A stretch of DNA of 64,000 bases from Myroides pelagicus (GTDB lineage Bacteria; Bacteroidota; Bacteroidia; Flavobacteriales; Flavobacteriaceae): assembly GCF_009711055.1 (NCBI RefSeq), contig NZ_WMJY01000015.1, forward strand, positions 1-64,000, given 5' to 3'. The position numbers were made by a program, and so were the translations under genes. This document shows, piece after piece, positions 61,608 to 64,000 of the stretch (within the stretch, counting starts at the first letter, position 1; every line of letters begins with the position of its first letter). Below the pieces are notes generated by a model that was not told the DNA's origin, ran no database searches, and saw only the letters and a list, made by a program, of their open reading frames with translations.

Positions 61608-62516
61608 CTATTTAGCCCGCGGATGAAAACTAACCATCACATTGCGCAAACGCTCCGTACTCACATGAGTATAAATCTCTGTGGTAGTAATCGACTCATG
61701 ACCTAATAACACTTGAATAATACGTATATCAGCACCGTTTTCTAATAAATGGGTAGCAAAAGAATGCCTGAAAGTATGCGGACTCACTGTCTTCCTTAAA
61801 CCAGCCTGCTCTACTAAGCGCTTAATTATAGTAAATATCATCACTCGAGTAAGCCCAGCTCCACGACGATTGAGAAACACAATATCCTTTGCCTCTTTCT
61901 TAATCGCCATATGACTACGTATGCGCTGTATATAAGAAGTAATGTACTCCATAGTCTGCTCATCGATAGGTACAAAGCGCTGCTTACCCCCTTTCCCCAA
62001 CACCCGAATAAAGCCTTCTTCAAAAAAGAGATCAGAAATCTTCAGATTAACCAATTCACTCACACGCAATCCACAACAATACAAAACCTCTAGCATCACT
62101 TTATTGCGATACCCCTCATCCGTCGATTGATCAATACAAGCAATCAACAGGTCTATTTCCTCCAAACTCAAGACATCTGGCAGCTTTCTTCCCGTCTTTG
62201 GACTCTGTATAAGCTCGACAGGAGAACGCTCAATATAACCCTCCAAAATGAAGTAGTTAAAAAAATTCTTTAAGCCTGATAGAATACGCGCTTGTGTAGT
62301 AGGCGCCACAAGATCACTAAGCTGATAGACAAAAGACTGCACTACTTCTTCGTCAATATCTTCCAAGCGATACGCTGTATCGTAACCTGCTAAATACGTC
62401 AGAAACTTATCGACATCACGAGAATAACTCTCTATCGAATTAGCAGACAACCCACGCTCTAAGCGGAGATAATTAACGAATGACTGTATTTTGCTTTGCC
62501 AGTAATCTGTACTCAT
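61608..62516 (-). CDS. xerD: Tyrosine recombinase XerD
   Basis: The 302-residue protein shows the SAM-like N-terminal domain (LRLERGLSANSIESYSRDVD) and the catalytic domain. Arg151 is in CCGLRVSELV, Lys in the beta hairpin RVLGKGGKQR, His247 and Arg250 in HTFRHSFATHLLENGADIRI, His273 in LLGHESI, and nucleophile Tyr282. With its partner XerC it resolves chromosome dimers at dif. Length and the LSANSIESY start fit XerD rather than an integrase. No att-like repeats or mobile genes are nearby, so it is the housekeeping copy. Next genes are a porin-like gene and aroQ. Confidence 0.92.
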   Translation of the reverse strand: MSTDYWQSKIQSFVNYLRLERGLSANSIESYSRDVDKFLTYLAGYDTAYRLEDIDEEVVQSFVYQLSDLVAPTTQARILSGLKNFFNYFILEGYIERSPVELIQSPKTGRKLPDVLSLEEIDLLIACIDQSTDEGYRNKVMLEVLYCCGLRVSELVNLKISDLFFEEGFIRVLGKGGKQRFVPIDEQTMEYITSYIQRIRSHMAIKKEAKDIVFLNRRGAGLTRVMIFTIIKRLVEQAGLRKTVSPHTFRHSFATHLLENGADIRIIQVLLGHESITTTEIYTHVSTERLRNVMVSFHPRAK

Positions 62517-62556
62517 ATTCCCTTGTTAACTTAAGTACCCAAAGATACAAAAACAA

Positions 62557-62583
62557 GAAAGCCTCTCACAAAGAGAGGCTTTC
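62557..62583 (-). terminator. Terminator of the porin-like gene
   Basis: GAAAGCCTCTC and GAGAGGCTTTC form an 11-bp stem with a T-rich tail on the minus strand, ahead of xerD. Confidence 0.8.
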
Positions 62584-62613
62584 TATTATAAACTTTTAAA
62601 CTACGTATTCTAA

Positions 62614-63288
62614 TTAGAATTTGTAAGTTAAACCAAATTTAGCTTCTGTAAAGAAGTTGTTGAATACATTTACATTAGCATCAACATTTGATAATGTTCC
62701 TTCCTTCTTACCATCAAATTTAACATTGTAGTTAGAATAAGACAATACATCTCCTAAGTGGAAAGAAATCGCTAATTTAGAAGTAACAAAATAGTTCATA
62801 CCTAATCCTAAACCAGCTTTAACACCTGTTTGCTTAAGATCTTTATTAACAACATCTGCAACTCCTTGGTGGAAACCTACTCCTACTTCAGTATAAGTTT
62901 TGAAACGTTGTCCTAGTTCTAAGAAATAGTAACGTCCAAATACTCCAGCATATGTTTCCTTAACATACTTTTTAGAAGGAGAAGCTTCACCTAAAATTTC
63001 AGTAAAAACTCCATCATAATTATCTCCACCAACTTTACCGAAACCTAACTCAGCTCCAACAGCAAATTTGTCAGTTAACATATAACCTGCTTTAGGAGTG
63101 AATTTATAAAACGTAGTTTTTGTTTTAGAACCAACTTCTGGTTTAGTTGTTGAATTATTAATAGAGAACATTCCTTCAACGAAGATGTTAGACTCTTGGA
63201 ATCCAAATGTTGGTTTTTCTGTTTCTTGAGCGTTAGCTGCGAATCCGAAAGCAGCTACAGCCATAACTGAAAGTACTAATTTTTTCAT
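62614..63288 (-). CDS. Outer-membrane beta-barrel (porin-like) protein
   Basis: The 224-residue product has a clear signal peptide (MKKLVLSVMAVAAFGFAANA). An eight-stranded-like barrel follows, with alternating Gly/aromatic strands (GYMLTDKFAVGAELGFGKVG, then YAGVFGRYYFLELGQRFKTY), ending in Phe (KFGLTYKF). The C-terminal aromatic residue is the outer-membrane insertion signal. Similar OmpA-like or PorT-like small barrels abound in flavobacteria. Function cannot be assigned. It sits between xerD and aroQ. It has its own terminator and is likely abundantly expressed. Confidence 0.85.
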   Translation of the reverse strand: MKKLVLSVMAVAAFGFAANAQETEKPTFGFQESNIFVEGMFSINNSTTKPEVGSKTKTTFYKFTPKAGYMLTDKFAVGAELGFGKVGGDNYDGVFTEILGEASPSKKYVKETYAGVFGRYYFLELGQRFKTYTEVGVGFHQGVADVVNKDLKQTGVKAGLGLGMNYFVTSKLAISFHLGDVLSYSNYNVKFDGKKEGTLSNVDANVNVFNNFFTEAKFGLTYKF

Positions 63289-63672
63289 ATTTAGCTATTT
63301 TAATATTTAACAAGTCAAAAGTACAGAAGGTTATTAGAATAGCGTATATTTTTAATAGAAATATAACATTAAGGAAACACTTAGTTCTTCAAAATTAACT
63401 TACCCGATTAACTTTCAATGTGTTATAAAAAAATAACGTATTCATAAAAAAAAGTTAAAACAGATTATATTCACATAGTTTTCATTAAAACTATAAAATT
63501 ACATTACTTAAATATCTTAAATTAACACTTAAAATATATCTAAAACAACATTCTTAAAAGAATAACAATTCAATAATTGCTATTTAATTAGAAACTTTTA
63601 AATTCTTATTGTTACCGATCAGTCATTAAACCATTTCTACGGCAATTGACTAATAAATATCATTATATGTAA
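63289..63672. other. Divergent intergenic region before aroQ
   Basis: An AT-rich, gene-free region of nearly 400 bases between divergent porin-like and aroQ genes. It must carry the porin promoter. I see no small gene or repeat. Confidence 0.45.
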
Positions 63673-63680
63673 TATATTTG
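63673..63680 (+). promoter_or_regulatory. -7 box of aroQ
   Basis: TATATTTG matches TAnnTTTG, 20 bases ahead of the aroQ ATG. A TTG lies 24 bases upstream of it, slightly too far. Confidence 0.55.
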
Positions 63681-63700
63681 CCTTACCAAAAGTAATAACT

Positions 63701-64000
63701 ATGAAGATTATCATCATTAATGGACCAAACCTCAATCTATTAGGTAAAAGAGAACCGGACGTTTATGGTTCCTTAACCTTCGAGCAGTACTTCATACAAT
63801 TGGAAAACAAATATCAAGAGATAGAACTTACCTATTATCAGAGTAATATAGAAGGAAAGCTAATTGATAAACTACATCAAGTCGGCTTTGAATATGATGC
63901 CATAATCTTGAACGCTGGAGCCTATACACATACTTCCATCGCATTAGCAGATGCGATTCGCGCTATTACGACGCCCGTAATTGAAGTACATATCTCAAAC
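63701..64000 (+). CDS. aroQ: 3-dehydroquinate dehydratase type II (partial, runs off window)
   Basis: The first 100 codons are present: MKIIIINGPNLNLLGKREPD, VYGSLTFEQYF, then YYQSNIEGKLIDKLHQVG, IILNAGAYTHTSIALADAIR and VIEVHISN. These are the type II dehydroquinase signatures (NGPNLN, NAGAYTHTS, EVHISN). It removes water from 3-dehydroquinate in the shikimate pathway to aromatic amino acids. About 40 residues, including the catalytic His region, lie beyond the window end. Divergent from the porin-like gene. Confidence 0.95.
   Translation, partial: MKIIIINGPNLNLLGKREPDVYGSLTFEQYFIQLENKYQEIELTYYQSNIEGKLIDKLHQVGFEYDAIILNAGAYTHTSIALADAIRAITTPVIEVHISN

Noticed and set aside
61608..62516. Integrase of a mobile element
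   Set aside because: Length, conserved start and housekeeping neighbours (rny, aroQ) indicate chromosomal XerD; no attachment repeats or cargo.
1..64000. tRNA, rRNA or CRISPR arrays
   Set aside because: None recognised by eye on either strand; no tRNA TTC-loop clusters in the gene-free stretches examined.

Overview
The window is a low-GC chromosomal segment from a member of the Bacteroidota, most likely family Flavobacteriaceae. Three lines of evidence support this. The recurrent promoter element is TAnnTTTG, with TTG or TTTG about 19 bases upstream. The families are typical of the group: DUF6266, DUF4199, DUF4397, DUF4369, one TonB-family receptor with a carboxypeptidase-regulatory-like N-terminus, and a propeller/Y_Y_Y histidine kinase. 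An RNA gene resembling 6S-Flavo lies between zapA and rny. Gene content and dispersed repeats remind me of Myroides, but I cannot prove the genus.

Layout. (1) 1-3129: a secreted lectin/DUF11-type surface-protein gene is broken by a complete IS4-family element (1070-2428, 14-bp inverted repeats, 11-bp target duplication) and cut at its 3' end by a 180-bp MITE-like element. The transposase of the IS is itself disabled. (2) 3.8-6.0 kb: two tandem membrane-anchored AraC-type regulators, then about 1 kb of AT-rich non-coding DNA with a short direct/inverted repeat cluster. (3) 6.9-17.4 kb: lipoproteins, a TlpA-like thioredoxin, acyltransferase, CoA-type Nudix enzyme, DUF4268 protein, Omp85-like barrel, GlmU-like protein, bL31 type B, S28 peptidase and DUF6266 protein. 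(4) 17.9-31.6 kb: DUF4199, glycosyltransferase, phosphosugar mutase, MsbA-like exporter, DUF2971, pncB, ndk, a minus-strand glsA-menE-CPBP group, an ArsC-like protein and a TonB-family receptor. (5) 31.7-34.2 kb: a 58-residue membrane protein, then trpB preceded by a Trp-rich leader peptide and terminator, which looks like a transcription attenuator. (6) 35-43.7 kb: ABC-F protein, metallophosphoesterase, a two-component pair and a peptide-binding lipoprotein. (7) 43.8-52.9 kb: mtaB, hydrolases, lytic transglycosylase, paired bacterial-PH proteins, YbaB, DUF4369 and a Crp-like regulator. (8) 53.0-55.4 kb: the cobT-cobS-cobC late cobalamin genes. (9) 55.5-64 kb: lipoprotein, NTF2-like protein, M23 peptidase, a ZapB-like coiled coil, zapA, 6S-like RNA, rny, xerD, a porin-like protein and the start of aroQ.

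Most of the window is ordinary chromosomal backbone punctuated by clear intrinsic terminators. The points most worth following are the trp attenuator on a solitary trpB, a ~100-bp dispersed intergenic repeat present three times, the doubly disrupted surface gene with its dead IS, a possible 32-residue small protein with its own terminator downstream of rpmE, and the 6S-like RNA whose terminator runs directly into an rny promoter.
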